Assembly: GCA_019044685.2 (NCBI GenBank)
Contig: JAGTXX020000011.1
Location: 744,001-808,000, forward strand
Source of the DNA: Nannochloris sp. 'desiccata'
Lineage: Eukaryota; Chlorophyta; Trebouxiophyceae; Chlorellales; Chlorellaceae
Length of the DNA: 64,000 nucleotides
Reading direction: 5' to 3'
Under the pieces are notes generated by a model that was not told where the DNA came from, ran no database searches, and saw nothing but the letters and a program-made list of their open reading frames with translations. The position numbers were made by a program, and so were the translations under genes. This document shows, in pieces, positions 31,119 to 46,328 of the stretch (positions within the stretch are counted from its first letter, which is position 1; each line of letters begins with the position of its first letter).

Positions 31119-32596
31119 TCAAACTCGAGCCGAGATGCTGACAACTCGTTTCACTAAATTACTATCCTTGCGAGCAATAGAATTATTTTTCAGCACCACA
31201 CCAGGCAATAACTCTGGAATGGGTTTGGATAACTTTCCTGCTGCTGCAATAGCTCTACGTTGTCCCCCATGCTTTGCATGTATGATGGGGATGACTGGAA
31301 TCCCACCTTCTTCAACATCGGCTGATACCGCAGGCACCCATTCACCCCACATGTACTCCTTACCCATGATAGAAAACAACCGCTGATTCGCCGCTGCAAA
31401 ATAATGCTGAAGCTTTCTGCGGACTGATGGATGCATACGTCTCCCTTTTCGATCTCCTGAGGGTACAGTTGAGTGCTGAGGGGTGAAGGGGCATTTCAAC
31501 GGGTCAGCCCCAATAAATTTGAAAACGGAAGAAAGTGTCTCTTCTGGGTTTGAATTGAGCTCACCAAACTCAACAAACATAATACTGCACAATTAGGTGT
31601 TGAAACAAAATGATTGTTAATAAAATTGGGTCCTTGAGCAAATATGCCAATAAACAAAATACTTTATTGTATACTTTTTCTTTTAGCTTACTTGTTTCGT
31701 GGGAAGACTTCTAAGAAAGGCTGTGCCCTATCAGCATACGTAGCACACCTCAGCACGGTACTACACCGTCCGAATAATCTTTTTGGCATATCCACAGGCA
31801 GCTCTTCTTCAGGTTCTAATCCCTCCAACTGCTCCCAGAATTGAGCATCGTCGGGAGTCTCGGCAAATCTAGGATCAGCTGCAATCACATCTTCCATAAA
31901 GGACCAATCTAAATCAATTCCCAAATTCCTCATCATGATCTCCGCACTAAAAACAGATTCCAAAGGGTCCCGTACAATGAAAATGAGCTTTGCATCAGGG
32001 TTAATGGCAGCGATTCTCTTGGCTGTGTACCCCAAGCACCCGGTGAGGGGACAGGCATCTAAACAAAACCAGCCTCCAGAGCGACGGATAGCTTCCCGCC
32101 ACCAACGAGTTAAAACAGTTGGGAAGAAACTGCGGTACAAAGTAGGTGATGCAGCGTTATTTCTACCTAAAACCCCGTTGAAGAAATGGCTTTCTTTCTT
32201 GAAAACTGGGTGCCATTTGATGCCATCAACACCGGCAATCGCCGGGTGGCATAAAAGAGCCTGCGCCAAAGCCGTCGTCCCACATTTTGGAAAGCCTAAG
32301 ATATACACATCTGGAGTATATGGACGTAATGGCAGGGTTACAAATCTGCGAACTACATTCATGCAGTAATTACTTTCAAAGCCAAGCCTTGATAAGAAGC
32401 CACCGAGACGGCCACGCTCCTTCCAAACACGAGGGCCTATAGGAACAGCCCAGTAGAGTCTCTTGGCTAAAATAATGCTAGGAATTACTGTTAATATAGC
32501 TACTAGTGAGATTAGTCTGGCTAGAATAAGCCACGCTCCAATAAAGGGTAGGAGCAGTGGGAATCCTACGTAATTAAAGAATAGATGTGAGGCCAT
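31119..32596 (-). CDS. Membrane-anchored carbohydrate-type sulfotransferase
   Basis: Two exons, complement(31119..31584, 31692..32596), phase 2 junction rebuilding Asn, 456 aa. Hydrophobic N-terminal segments (FPLLLPFIGAWLILARLISL and beyond, about 12-50) anchor it in the membrane. The PAPS 5'-phosphosulfate loop is ILGFPKCGTTALAQAL (PKxGTT) and the 3'-phosphate site is IVRDPLESVFSAEIMM (RDP...S). Exon 2 continues IMFVEFGELNSNPEETLSSV, the usual vxYEdLxxxP strand, then a KFIG segment. The family moves sulfate from PAPS to polysaccharides or glycoproteins in the Golgi; sulfated wall polysaccharides are common in algae. The acceptor is unknown. Confidence 0.88.
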
Positions 32597-33005
32597 AATA
32601 TTAATTAATTGGTTACCTCGCGGTCAGTACCCATAGTATGTTATCTTGGTGACTCGCTGGCCGTTATAAATAGTATATACTTTCGCCAGTTGGGATGATT
32701 TTCATTGTTCGACAAGCCCAGGGGAGTCAACTTGAACGAGGCGCCGAAAGGTTCAACTTGAAGCTGAGATCCTGCCACACAAATGGCATTAGCGAGCAGG
32801 GGTTTTAAACACAGGAGCAGTCTCAAACCACTATATATTAAAATATTATACATGGGTTTCTGACCGCTGGCTCTGCCGACATCTTTCAAATAAGTTGATA
32901 AAGCTTTTAAAAAAAACTATTCATTGCAAATTTGGGTTGCCCAGTTAAATTTTGCAGTCTGATTTTATCTGCTACGCCATTATCAAAATGTTTAATATCT
33001 TCTGA
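32597..33005. other. Divergent intergenic region, sulfotransferase / COP1
   Basis: About 410 bp. An 82-codon minus-strand frame at 32641-32889 begins only with TTG and has no recognisable features; it is treated as non-coding. No repeats seen. Confidence 0.4.
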
Positions 33006-35482
33006 ATGGATCAAAGCGACGAACCGGCAATACCTCTTAGAGAAGAGGACTTGGAATGTCCAATCTGCATGTCAATTCTAACAGACCCGTTTGTCACTCC
33101 TTGTGGCCACACATTCTGCCACGGATGCATCACAACACACCTACAAACAGGCAAAACGTGCCCTTCATGCTCTGCCACAATTAGCAAGAGCACAGTCTTT
33201 CCAAATTTCCTATTAAGCAAGGTTAGCGAGCGGTAAAACAACAATGTACCTATCAAATAACATTAATTCTGTGACAAAACCCAAATCAATCATTGTATAC
33301 TGACTTCTATCACTATGATTTCCAGGTTTTGAAAAAAGTGCAGCGTAGCAGCACTGGCGGTAAAATGACAGCCTTTGAAGGATTACAGCACGCCGCCTCC
33401 CAAGCAAAAAGCAATCTTTCAGTTGTCCAGCTCGATGCCTTGCTAACCCAGCTCGCTACCTACCGAAGAGAAGCAGAACAATCTGAAAAAGAAGGTAGCA
33501 TGGAATTATTGCTCCACTTTCTGCAGCATAGTAGAGAAGACAAGGCTCAAAAACTACAAGCATTACAGCGGGAATTGGCCTGCTTAGACACAGACATAGG
33601 TCGAGTAGAGAACACTGTGGACGGAGGGAGAGATGCTTTGAGAAACCCTAGTAGCAATTCAGATATGCTTCCATCAGGGACAAACCAACTACACCAGCTT
33701 GATGGTGGAGAAGCAGATGGGAAGGGTGGTGGTGGTCGTGGTGCTGCTCAAGCGATGCAGCAGGCAGCATTAGCAACAGCTCAGCAACAACAACTGCAAC
33801 AACAGCTACATGCTGCCACTGCTGGCTCCCCTCGGCATGGAAGCTATGTAACAGCTGGGGCCACTGCGGGCAAGCTTCATCCTAGTACTGCTGCTGCTGC
33901 TGCTGCTCCTGCTGCTAATCCAACTGGACGGCATGACGCAGCAGTTGAGGCGGCGATGCATCGTGTTGGCAATCAATACACAGCAGCAGCGTATGACGCT
34001 CTAGCAACACACCCTGGAATGGCTACATACATGGCAACGCAATGTATAGCAGGTAATGCTGTTGGTGGTAGGGCGCCACCAGGAGCAGGACCAGGTCTTA
34101 TTGGCTCTTCGACTGGCTTTCTTCTGCCTCCTCACACCACCACCCCACCAAGCAGCACCAGTGCCAGTCAGGAAGATGATCGAAAAGGGAGCTCTCAGCA
34201 AGAAACGAATAGAAATAAAAGGCGGCGTATAGCAGCGCAGTTTGAAGACTTGCAAACTGCCTATCTCAGGCTGAGAGCTGATCGATTGAAAAGCTCAACG
34301 GCAGGTGGTGGTGGTGGTGGTGATGCGAATAGCAATGACGCCACTGCACCTATAGCTCCGGACATTTCTACCGGAGGTAATGATATTAGCAATGTCACCG
34401 TCGGTGCAGTCGTAGATGAAGGTCTTCAAGAATTCTCTCGTCTTTTATCAGTTCTTTCTCGATGCAATCGACTCACCCCCATTGCAGAAATTCCCCGCCC
34501 TTCCCTCCGACAGGCTTCTTCCATCATCTCTTCTGTAGAATTCGATCGAGATGGGACCTTATTTGCTACTGCTGGTGTGTCGAAACGCATTTCAGTGTTT
34601 GAACATGCGACTGTGGTGCGTGCACCAGGCACTTTGGTCCATTGTCCTATCATCGAGATGGTCACGAGGTCAAAATTAAGTTGTCTGACCTGGAATCGAT
34701 ACGTAGCTTCTCATTTAGCGTCTTCCGATTACGAAGGAGTAGTTACCGTATGGGATGTGAATACTTCAGGTATGGTGCAAGAGTATGAAGCCCATTCAAA
34801 AAGAATCTGGTCCGTTGATTATTGTACCGCAGACCCGACTTTGCTGGCATCTGGTTCTGATGACTGTACTGTAAAGGTATGGTCTACACGTGCGCAAGCG
34901 TCCGTTGCACAGCTTGATTTGAAGGCGAATGTATGTGCGGTGAAATGGAGACCAGGGACTGCGCATCAAATCGCTGTTGGCTCGGCAGATCATACTGTCT
35001 ATTTATATGACCTCCGTCGTCCTGAGTCTCCGCTGGCATCTTTCGCTGGGCATAGAAAAGCTGTCTCCTATGTACGATGGTCTGGAGAGAATGAAATTGT
35101 GTCTGCTTCAACGGATTCTACGTTGCGTTTATGGGATGCAGCAGGGGCGATCGCTTCTGGAGTTGGTGGGGAAGCAGAGAGGATATACGAGGGCCACGCC
35201 AATGAGAAAAATTTTGTAGGCTTGGCTGTTGAAGGTGATTTCTTAGCGTGTGGAAGTGAAACTAATGAAGCTTTTGTGTTTTTCAAGCCTCTGTCAAAGG
35301 CAGTTGCTAGGCTGCGTTTCGGAGATGGTCCTTCTTTGTTCGGGGGCAATGCGGGCGGCGAAGGAGGTGGTGATGATAAAGCCTTTGTGTCTGCAGTATG
35401 CTGGAGACCTGGTGGACAAGAATTGCTGGTGGCTGATTCTCAAGGAACCTTGAGGATTCTAAAACTTTCAGGCAGTGGCTAG
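33006..35482 (+). CDS. COP1: COP1-type RING / WD40 E3 ubiquitin ligase
   Basis: Two exons, join(33006..33221, 33326..35482), phase 0, 790 aa. The RING finger at about 17-60 is CPICMSILTDPFVTPCGHTF then CPSCS, followed by NFLLSKVLKKVQ, the COP1 junction. A coiled coil at about 120-200 (DKAQKLQALQRELACLDTDI) is followed by a roughly 240-aa Gln/Ala/Gly-rich linker. A bipartite basic stretch (NRNKRRRIAAQFEDL) then leads into the helical region and seven WD repeats (SSVEFDRDGTLFATAGVSKR, SKLSCLTWNRYVASHLASSD, YEAHSKRIWSVDYC, GSDDCTVKVW). COP1 with DET1/DDB1 or SPA partners targets light-signalling transcription factors. The low-complexity linker makes it longer than Arabidopsis COP1 (675 aa). Confidence 0.95.
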
Positions 35483-35885
35483 AGAGCTGGAGTATCATGA
35501 TGAATACATGAACTTTCTGCCCAGAATGCATTGCCGACCAATGTATTAATAAATGCTATAGATAGAGATGCTTTTGAGTTTTTTTGATGCTGTTTTCCAA
35601 GTTATTTTTCGCTTTGTTCCCCTGCTTCGGTTATCGGTCATTTCTGTGCGTTTTTCAATACTTATTCCTTAATAAACTGTACGATTTTATCTTCTTTTTA
35701 ACAAAATACTGGACTTGTCTATTTCATTTTACCAGCTGGCAAAGTTCCAACAAACAGAGAAAACCATACTGCAGGAAGGATATACATTTTGAATTAATTA
35801 GATATTGAAGTTCTGTGGTGGGAAAAGCGTAAGCCAGCTTTATTTCAGCTGGTTTGATTTTTACTTAGGCCAGTGCTTTTAACTT
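35483..35885. other. Convergent intergenic region, COP1 / CKS1
   Basis: About 400 bp of AT-rich 3' flanks. A 74-codon plus-strand ORF at 35584-35808 is Phe/Tyr-rich AT-driven noise. No gene recognised. Confidence 0.4.
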
Positions 35886-36481
35886 CTATTGCACCATCGG
35901 AACAGGAGCGGCCTGGGGCATGGGGGCAGCAACAGGGGCAGGGTTCTGGCCGTAGCCCTTGGGGCGTCGGTATAAAAGAATATGGGGCTCAGGGCGATGG
36001 ATTGCATAATGGACCTGTAAAGAGAGAGCATAAGATTGAAAAAGGTGAAAAAGAAAGAACTGGGGGATAAAATAGAAAGAGGAAATCAAGAGTTGGCGGG
36101 AAGGTGAAGTAGCATGAGGCAAGCGAAACAAGAGAAATAACTCACCCAACCACGAGATTGTTGGACTCCAAGACCTCTCCATTCAGCCTGAAAATAGAAC
36201 AGAAAGAAATTCAGACGCTTGAACAGCTTTAAGAAACACAGATCCTATGTTCAGTTGGGAAATTCTCTTTACCTCAGACATCAGCCTGCCCTTGGGAACG
36301 CGCTTTGCAATTTCTGGGGGGAGCACAACGTGCCTATATTCATAAATATCATCATAGTATCTCTCGCTGCATTAAATGAGCAAAGTGCAAGGTAAGCCTT
36401 TTGGGTTGTTGCAATCGGACTTGGTCAAAATCAAATTTGAGGAGCGCTACCATACCTATATTGAATTCCGTTTGCAGCCAT
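35886..36481 (-). CDS. CKS1: Cyclin-dependent kinase regulatory subunit CKS1
   Basis: Four small exons, complement(35886..36014, 36146..36187, 36273..36366, 36456..36481), GT-AG with matching phases, 96 aa. The product reads [70 protein letters not shown], which is the whole Cks fold with the phosphate-binding Arg/Trp set and the HxPEPH hinge loop. Cks proteins dock phosphorylated substrates on CDK-cyclin. A Pro/Ala-rich tail of about 22 residues extends beyond the core. The gene is mostly invisible as ORFs because exons are 26-129 nt. Confidence 0.95.
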
Positions 36482-37850
<1,369 letters not shown>

Positions 37851-38042
37851 AGAAAAAATTTAGATCAGCAGTCCATCCATGGGACGTTTTTTTTTTCTTT
37901 TTCTTTTTAATTAACAAAGTGCTATGGTTCTTAACTCTCTACCTCTTTACACGGCCTGGGTACAGGCAAGTATCTACATGTAATAATAATAGATCAGCTC
38001 TAGTGAGTGAAGAAGTCGATAGTAATTCTAAAAAGCGAGGGG

Positions 38043-38604
38043 GGGCATTTACCAGCAATGTTCTTCACCCGCCTCACCCTTTTCAGGAAACGCAATAGTG
38101 GCCAGATCACCAGGCTCAGCATATTTCTCCATCAAAAATGTATAAATCGTCAATTTAATATACGTAATATCTTGGTCCCACATATCTTGTAAAGTCAGCG
38201 TCACCTTAGCCTCCAGAACGAGCATGAGACTCAACGGATCGGAGCTTCAACCACCCCTCTTGTTCCCCCGGCAGCAGGACAGTGGACCTTTCAAGAATTC
38301 GGTATTGTTGGGTTGTAAATCATTAAAAGAAACAACAGTACTCCTTCAATATGTTCTCCAGCGAATAGTCCAGTCACAGAGGTAGCAGGTTTGCGTGCTT
38401 TCTTCCTTTCCTGATTACTGTTACTGCTGCCAGCGCAAGGGTTTGTCGTCTGGTAAGGCATTGAGGAATTGAGCGAAAACTTTACTTTTTGGGGATAACA
38501 TGGCTATGGAGTGGGATCTTAATCCAATTTCCGACTGCCTCCGCTAAAGCAATACACTTAGCAGACTCATTTTTAAATGTTTTTAAACGTGGAAAACGAT
38601 CCAT
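38043..38604 (-). pseudogene. Decayed, internally deleted copy of the adjacent BTB gene
   Basis: From ATG 38604 the minus strand reads MDRFPRLK, then ALAEAVGNWIKIPLHSHV, paralleling DLADAEAIIDGVTVPLHSHV of the intact gene at 38866-39846. One base is lost near 38490, giving an early stop, while the next frame continues KSKVFAQFLNA (intact copy: SKVFAQLFSSL). A GLFAGEHIEGVLLFLLM piece follows. About 120 codons are then missing before a C-terminal match around 38130-38230 (AEPGDLATIAF against AAPGDLITSEL). Frameshifts and the deletion show it is non-functional. It is a tandem duplicate about 200 bp downstream of the functional gene in the same orientation. Confidence 0.8.
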
Positions 38605-38865
38605 GGGCCATACAATCTGGAGCGAAATCTAAAGTCAGGGGATCGCTGTTTCGTTTGAACAGACCTCCATAAGCAAAGTCGATTTACGTAGTAATCTTGA
38701 GTACTCACCCAAAAGCGAATGGTATGTTTTTCCATCGCAATGAACTTACACAGCTTTGCACACAGAAATTTCTCCACAGCGGCAACTAGAGACAGTCGGG
38801 ATCTTGTTGTCATTTATTCTGGTTGGGCTACCAGCGTGGAAGTTCGATCACATAAAGGCAGTTCT

Positions 38866-39846
38866 TCAATCGTCGATTACTTCTGGTTCTTCGTCATCCC
38901 ATTCTCCATTAAAGTCTTCAGCTGCTTGCTCTTCTTGCAGCTCCGGGAGGGCATCCCATAATTGCTGTTCGACCCCACCTGCTCCCCCCATGGCCATCAT
39001 ATTAAAATCTAAAGTATCTGGAGAGAGCTCAGAAGTGATCAAATCACCAGGTGCAGCGTAGTTATCTAACGCACCATCTTTGAATGCCATTAGATTGTTT
39101 CCAGGAATCCAGTGGCCTCTCAAATCAAACAAGGTCCTGGCCTCCATGACCAGCGCATAGGTGATCTGGTCGAGCTCCAACCATCTTTTATCCCGCAGCA
39201 GAGTAACGCAACACCCCAGACGGCGCGCCCACTTCGTGTTTGAGTTTGAAATTGGACCTGCGGGATACTCGGTGTTATCTCCATCGCGACGAGTTGATAA
39301 CCTTGCTGCTATCTCTTTGAGTGAGGCAGCTGTTACCTTATGAAGCTTCAACGCTCTGCTCTCAACAAGCCACCCTAATGGGTCAAAATATGTGAAATGT
39401 GTGTCCTTTTCCAACTCATCTATAATGTAACGGCAGTCAAGCTTATCAGCAAGCCTGACGGCGGACTGCAACAGTGCAGGCAGCATTTGCTCCTCTGGTT
39501 GCGGGACAGGTTCCGGAGCATGCTTATTATGTTCACCCCAAGTCTGACCACTAATAACTGCTTTTATGGTCTCGCGGTGGTAAAACATTAGAAGAAGCAA
39601 CAGCACTCCTTCGAGAGATTCGCCAGCGAGCAATCCAGTCACGGATGTTGGGGTGCCTCTAGTGCCGGTGTCGTCTTCCGCCAAGGAAGAGAAAAGCTGG
39701 GCAAAGACCTTACTATTATTAGCAAGAACGTGGCTATGGAGAGGTACGGTGACACCGTCTATTATGGCTTCAGCGTCTGCTAAATCAATAAACTCGACAG
39801 ACTGGAATTTTAAGTGGGGAAAGTTCTTGACATGAAATGAATCCAT
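38866..39846 (-). CDS. BTB/POZ domain protein
   Basis: ATG 39846 gives 326 aa (MDSFHVKNFPHLKFQSVEFI); a CAG acceptor just upstream hints at a 5' UTR intron. The N-terminal BTB fold has DLADAEAIIDGVTVPLHSHV and LANNSKVFAQLFSSLAED, followed by GLLAGESLEGVLLLLLMFYH and SAVRLADKLDCRYIIDELEK, typical of BTB plus its alpha-helical extension. The middle (LGWLVESRALKLH, CCVTLLRDKRWLELDQITYA) resembles a BACK-like helical region. The C-terminus is acidic (EWDDEEPEVIDD). BTB proteins of this kind are often CUL3 adaptors; the substrate is unknown. The dead copy next door shows recent tandem duplication. Confidence 0.75.
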   Translation of the reverse strand: MDSFHVKNFPHLKFQSVEFIDLADAEAIIDGVTVPLHSHVLANNSKVFAQLFSSLAEDDTGTRGTPTSVTGLLAGESLEGVLLLLLMFYHRETIKAVISGQTWGEHNKHAPEPVPQPEEQMLPALLQSAVRLADKLDCRYIIDELEKDTHFTYFDPLGWLVESRALKLHKVTAASLKEIAARLSTRRDGDNTEYPAGPISNSNTKWARRLGCCVTLLRDKRWLELDQITYALVMEARTLFDLRGHWIPGNNLMAFKDGALDNYAAPGDLITSELSPDTLDFNMMAMGGAGGVEQQLWDALPELQEEQAAEDFNGEWDDEEPEVIDD

Positions 39847-40162
39847 AATATAATCTGCAAATACAGCGCACAATTAAAAGCTCGGCGTCCGTGTACCTTT
39901 CGGTATTATCTCTAAGAAAAAAATGGGTTGTATTTGGAACCTTCGATTGCTCTTTGCTTATCAATCAACGTGGTTCTTCTTCGAATACCAGGGTCTCACA
40001 AAGTTGGCTCGTTCTAAGGACAGAAGCAAGGAGAATAATCATTTTTAAAAGCAGCTTAATTATATAAATTGTTACTCGACTGAAAGCTAGCGTATGAAGC
40101 ATGTAAATGCAGCCTAGTAAACAATTTTATTTTGATTGAAATTTAAACTTACAGGCTCGAAA
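39847..40162. other. Divergent intergenic region, BTB / DDX41
   Basis: About 316 bp; holds a probable BTB 5' UTR intron acceptor and both promoters. Nothing else seen. Confidence 0.4.
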
Positions 40163-42207
<2,045 letters not shown>

Positions 42208-42413
42208 TACATATAATTTGCATTTATAAAGTTATTCGAGTGCAAAAATAATCAGAAATACCACAATATATTAGAGATACGTAATTAACTTGAGAAATAA
42301 GTTTAATCTTATAATTCGGCGGCTGGCAGAGCACATCTTAATTTGCAAATTTCCTGTTCAGTGTGATTTAGCTTCATGAATTTTACTATTAATGACAACA
42401 CCGATGCTCCTCC

Positions 42414-43860
42414 TTACCCTTCACTCTCCCTGCGATCATCACGTCCATCTCCACCATCCCTATCTCCACTTGCCCTCACCTCCTCCTCCCACCTCACGAC
42501 ATTCTCTGTAGCAAGCTTCTCGAGAGCAACCACCGCCTCAGCATCTGATCCGGCCTCCCACAACACCGCTGACATTTCTTGATGAGCATTATCACTCTGA
42601 CACCTCAGTAATCTCTCTAAAATAGGTAAAGAATCTACAGTCTCGCCCAACTCAGGGCTAGCAACACTTTCCCATCGTGTTGAAATGAGCGGCTGCTGCA
42701 AAGATAGAGTGCCAAAGGCTTCCTCTGGAAGAGGACGGCTGCGACAAAAGAATCCCAAATGCCATGGAAGGAAATAAAATGCTTTCCTTCTCCCCATGTC
42801 ATCATCTCCAAAGTACTCTTTCATATATGCAGTCAAGCGACGATAAATTTCAATTCTATCTGTCGCTGATAAATTCAACTCTCGTCTTTCTTTCGCTTCT
42901 TGAAAAATCCACGGTTTGATAAGTGCACCGCGTCCAACCATCACTGCCAAACACCCATGATCATTGAGCCTTCTATATGCTTCATAATGAGTCAATATAT
43001 CCCCATTGCCTATTAAAGGAATTCCCGACTCTCTTGCGGCGGCTTCTATTAGACTCCAGTCTGCTGGCTTTTTATACCTCTGTAACGCTGTGCGGCCATG
43101 AACAGTCACTGCAGCAGCCCCTGACCTGCTCAACAGCTCCACCACTTTTGCTACGTTGATTGACCCCTCCGATTGGCCAGTTCTAATTTTCACAGTGAGC
43201 GGTATTGGTAGCTGTGATGCAATTCCCCCAACAAGTCTAGCGAGCTTCTCAGGCTTGCGTAGCAATGCAGAGCCTAGCCCACGCCGGGTTGCTTCGTAAA
43301 TAGGACACCCACAGTTCAAATCAACCCAATCAGCACCAGCTTCTGCTGCCATCAATCCCGCTTTCACACCCTCGTCAATTACATTAGTAGCAATTTGGAC
43401 ACCGTATATTTTCTCGTTTTCTGCACGACGTAGGCGTGTGATTTCTTTACGATCCTTCTTTCGGACGAGTTGCCTGGCAAATGCCATTTCACTGGTGGTT
43501 ACTTCGGCCCCAAAATCTGCACAGAGGCGGCGAAACGGGAGATTGTTGCCGCGGGTAAGAGGGGCTAGAATAACTTGGCCACGTAGCTTTTCTACAAGCT
43601 CTGCGTTTCTTTGGAGGTGTTCATCGCTCAATGGCTCTGGTTGCCATTTTGATGTGCTACGAGGATCCTGGTTCTTAAATTCTGCAGCCAGCTCGGCAAC
43701 ACTGGCGGCGGCGGGGAATTCGATTGCTTCGCTTTGGGTTGCTCGGACCGCTGAGAATGCGCCTGCAAGCATATTGAAAAGGCTTTAATTACAATACAAT
43801 TTCGAAAATGAGCGTTAACTTGAGCTACTTACGTCTTGCTATTTGTGTTCTCACTCGCAT
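42414..43860 (-). CDS. DUS3: tRNA dihydrouridine synthase, Dus3 type
   Basis: Two exons, complement(42414..43762, 43833..43860), phase 1 junction, 458 aa. The tiny first exon (MRVRTQIAR) plus RAFSAVRATQ forms a basic start resembling a presequence. The FMN TIM-barrel core shows VILAPLTRGNNLPFRRLCAD, GAEVTTSEMAFAR, VQIATNV, DWVDLNCGCPIYEATRRGLG (catalytic Cys), LTVKIRTG, VTVHGRTALQRYKKPADW, IPLIGNGDI and VGRGALIKPWIF, diagnostic of Dus3, which makes D47 in tRNA. The CCCH zinc fingers present at the N-terminus of yeast and animal Dus3 are absent. The C-terminal half after YFLPWHLGFFCRSRPLP also fits the family. Confidence 0.92.
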
Positions 43861-44133
43861 GCTCAATCTTGAATTAGTTGTAAATGTACTTGAAAATGTT
43901 CTTTGCACCCTCATATGGACTTATCTTTGAAACAATATTCAAAAAATGATGATATTTTCAAAAGAGATTACGAAGATTGGGGGCTGTCTCCACTTTAATG
44001 GTCTCTGTGACGACGGTAGCTTTTCTTCTTACTGGTCTTAATTTGTGGGCTTTTCCATGTCGTTAAACTTCTAATAAAAGTAGCATGAGTACATTTAAAA
44101 TATATTTTGAAGAATTAGATAAACATATCCTTC

Positions 44134-45862
44134 CTACTTCTTATAAAATCTATGCAGGGCTCGCGGAACACCTTCCAACACCTTTTCTTGCGCTTCCCTC
44201 TTCGCCTCGGCACTTGTAAGCCCACCAAACTCAGCAGTAAGACCTTGTTCACGCATAGCTGCTTTAATTTTGGGCTTTTTGTCTTCAATAATATTCTGCT
44301 GCTTCTTTCTTTGTCTTCTGGTTGGTTTATTTTTACCTTTCTGTCTCGTCTTTTGATCCGCCTCTTGCCTTTGGCCAGACAATCTTGCTGCATTTGCTGC
44401 GTCTGCTTCCTCCTGGCGTTCTCTCTGTACATCTGCAGGCTCTCTTTCAATTCTACCAACGCCATCTGGATCCAAGGTAATCATTTCCGGCTGGAGCTTA
44501 TCAAGTAACTGGTGCACCTCCGCCTCCCGTCGTTGTTTTCTTGTCTGGAAAGGATTTGCAACAAACGAATCGTAATTTGGCTCTCCAGCACCAGGAACAA
44601 TCATGGTAGACACGCCGCCAGAGTGTCCCAGAGCTAAAATATCTTCATAAGGACAAAATGCAACATCGGCCAGGACTCCCGCTTGGACAGTATGAGTCAT
44701 ATAAGGTGCTTGCGCCTTCTCAGATAGCGCATCTTTCCATACTTGCACTCTCCTTCCATGTCCAATCGCCAACATACCCTTTTGACTGACGTCTGCCCAC
44801 TCGACTGGTGCGACCGATGTGTAGGCATGGAGCGGGCGGTAGGTGCGAATGTCCCACACCTTAACTGATTTATCAGCTCCAGCAGTGATGAGTTGATGTC
44901 CAGAAGGATCGACAGCGACTGTTCGTACAGGGCCATGGTGGCATAGCATCCGTACGACCGGGGTAGAAATATTAGGGGTCCACATTGTTACAGTACCATT
45001 AGAGTGACCTAAGCACAGTACAGCATTCCAAGAATTCTGTCTCATAGTATTGCATGGACCTAATTTTGTGCGATGGGTTGCTACAATATGCCCTGTTGAG
45101 GTGTCCTGATAGCACAATGCCCCCGTGGAGCCGACGGAACAGAGCAAATGATGGTAGGGTAGAAATTCCAATTTATTTGCTTCAGTGTGTTCTTTTAAGC
45201 AATGGATTTCGATACCACGGTTATCGTAAATGTAGGTATGCTTTTTTTGGGCTACAGCAAACAAAGTTTCATTGTGTAAAAAGTGGACATCCCGAATTGT
45301 TTCACGGACTTGAAGCTCACAAACAGTGTGTAATCGTTGCCAATCTAGGAGCGCTAAATGGCCTTTACGTCCACCAAGGAGCATGTGTCGACCAGATCGA
45401 GAAAAATCTAGTGAATAAGGACCTAATTCAGTTAAAGAAAGATCAAAAACTTTTCGAGCGGCACCGGTGTCAACCTCTTTGACGATATCTTGTTGTTGGA
45501 ATCTCCATGTCCGCTCCGTGCCCTCTGCCTCTAAGGAACCTGCTTCCCCAGGGAGAAGCCAGTCATTGACTTTGGCAGCTTGAACCTGAGCTTGACGGAC
45601 AACACCTTCTGAATATTGAAGCCGCCCTTTCAGCTTTTTGTCCTCAATCTGGAGAAATATTAAAAGAAGCATGTGATTTTGTGATTAACTCATGTGGCTG
45701 ATTCCTACTAGTAATAGATTTACTTGCAGGTGTTCTTACGTTTTTGGTGGCGATGGGTTGGCCACGACGGAATTTGGCGACTGAATTCTCGTCAATCTCG
45801 TCAAATTCCTTCTTCAGCTTTTTTGTAGGCCTAGATTTAGCTGCTGGTTCTTGATCTGCCAT
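44134..45862 (-). CDS. UTP7: SSU-processome WD40 protein UTP7 / WDR46 (BING4)
   Basis: Two exons, complement(44134..45648, 45740..45862), phase 0, 545 aa. Exon 1 is basic (SRPTKKLKKEFDEIDE). The WD repeats include LDFSRSGRHMLLGGRKGHLA, NETLFAVAQKKHTYIYDNRG, HTEANKLEFLPYHHLLCSVG and AVDPSGHQLITAGADKSVKV. The BING4 C-terminal domain is clear: YEDILALGHSGGVSTMIVPG, EPNYDSFVANPFQTRKQRRE, then a Lys/Arg-rich tail. UTP7 is part of the small-subunit processome for 18S rRNA maturation in the nucleolus. It lies 273 bp upstream of the Dus3 gene on the same strand. Confidence 0.95.
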
Positions 45863-46328
45863 ATTTTAGATTATAACTCAATAGATTACACAATAGAGAA
45901 TACTTATTAGAAATCAAGATGCAACGATGCTAACTTTATTATGCATTCGTTTTAAATAGCGCGTTGCGTTCCTCCTAAAGTATCTCTTAATGATTTAGTT
46001 TGTTTACATGTAATTATTTTGCTCTAGATACGCTAAAAGAGCGAACTTAAACGCCCGTCTTTCTTTTGAAAAATATTACACACTGTGGCAACAATCATTG
46101 AATTGAATACACAAGGGCAGCACCACTCTGGCTTCACCGTTCCTTGCAATTTAAGAATCTCTAAATTTTACTGTGAACTCTAGGCTTCGCACCGATATGC
46201 CAGTTAATCCGAAATAGCTCTGATTTCCGACATAATCTGAATCCCAAGTATTTATTCAAACACCCTTTGCCTCTTAGAAGTGTGCACCTTCTACGCATCA
46301 ATCGCCCATCTTTTTCCCTAAGTACTCT
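45863..46328. other. Divergent intergenic region, UTP7 / MgtE
   Basis: About 470 bp with both promoters. No motif recognised. Confidence 0.4.

Noticed and set aside
32641..32889. 82-codon minus-strand frame with a hydrophobic part
   Set aside because: It starts only with TTG, has no homology and sits in a promoter region.
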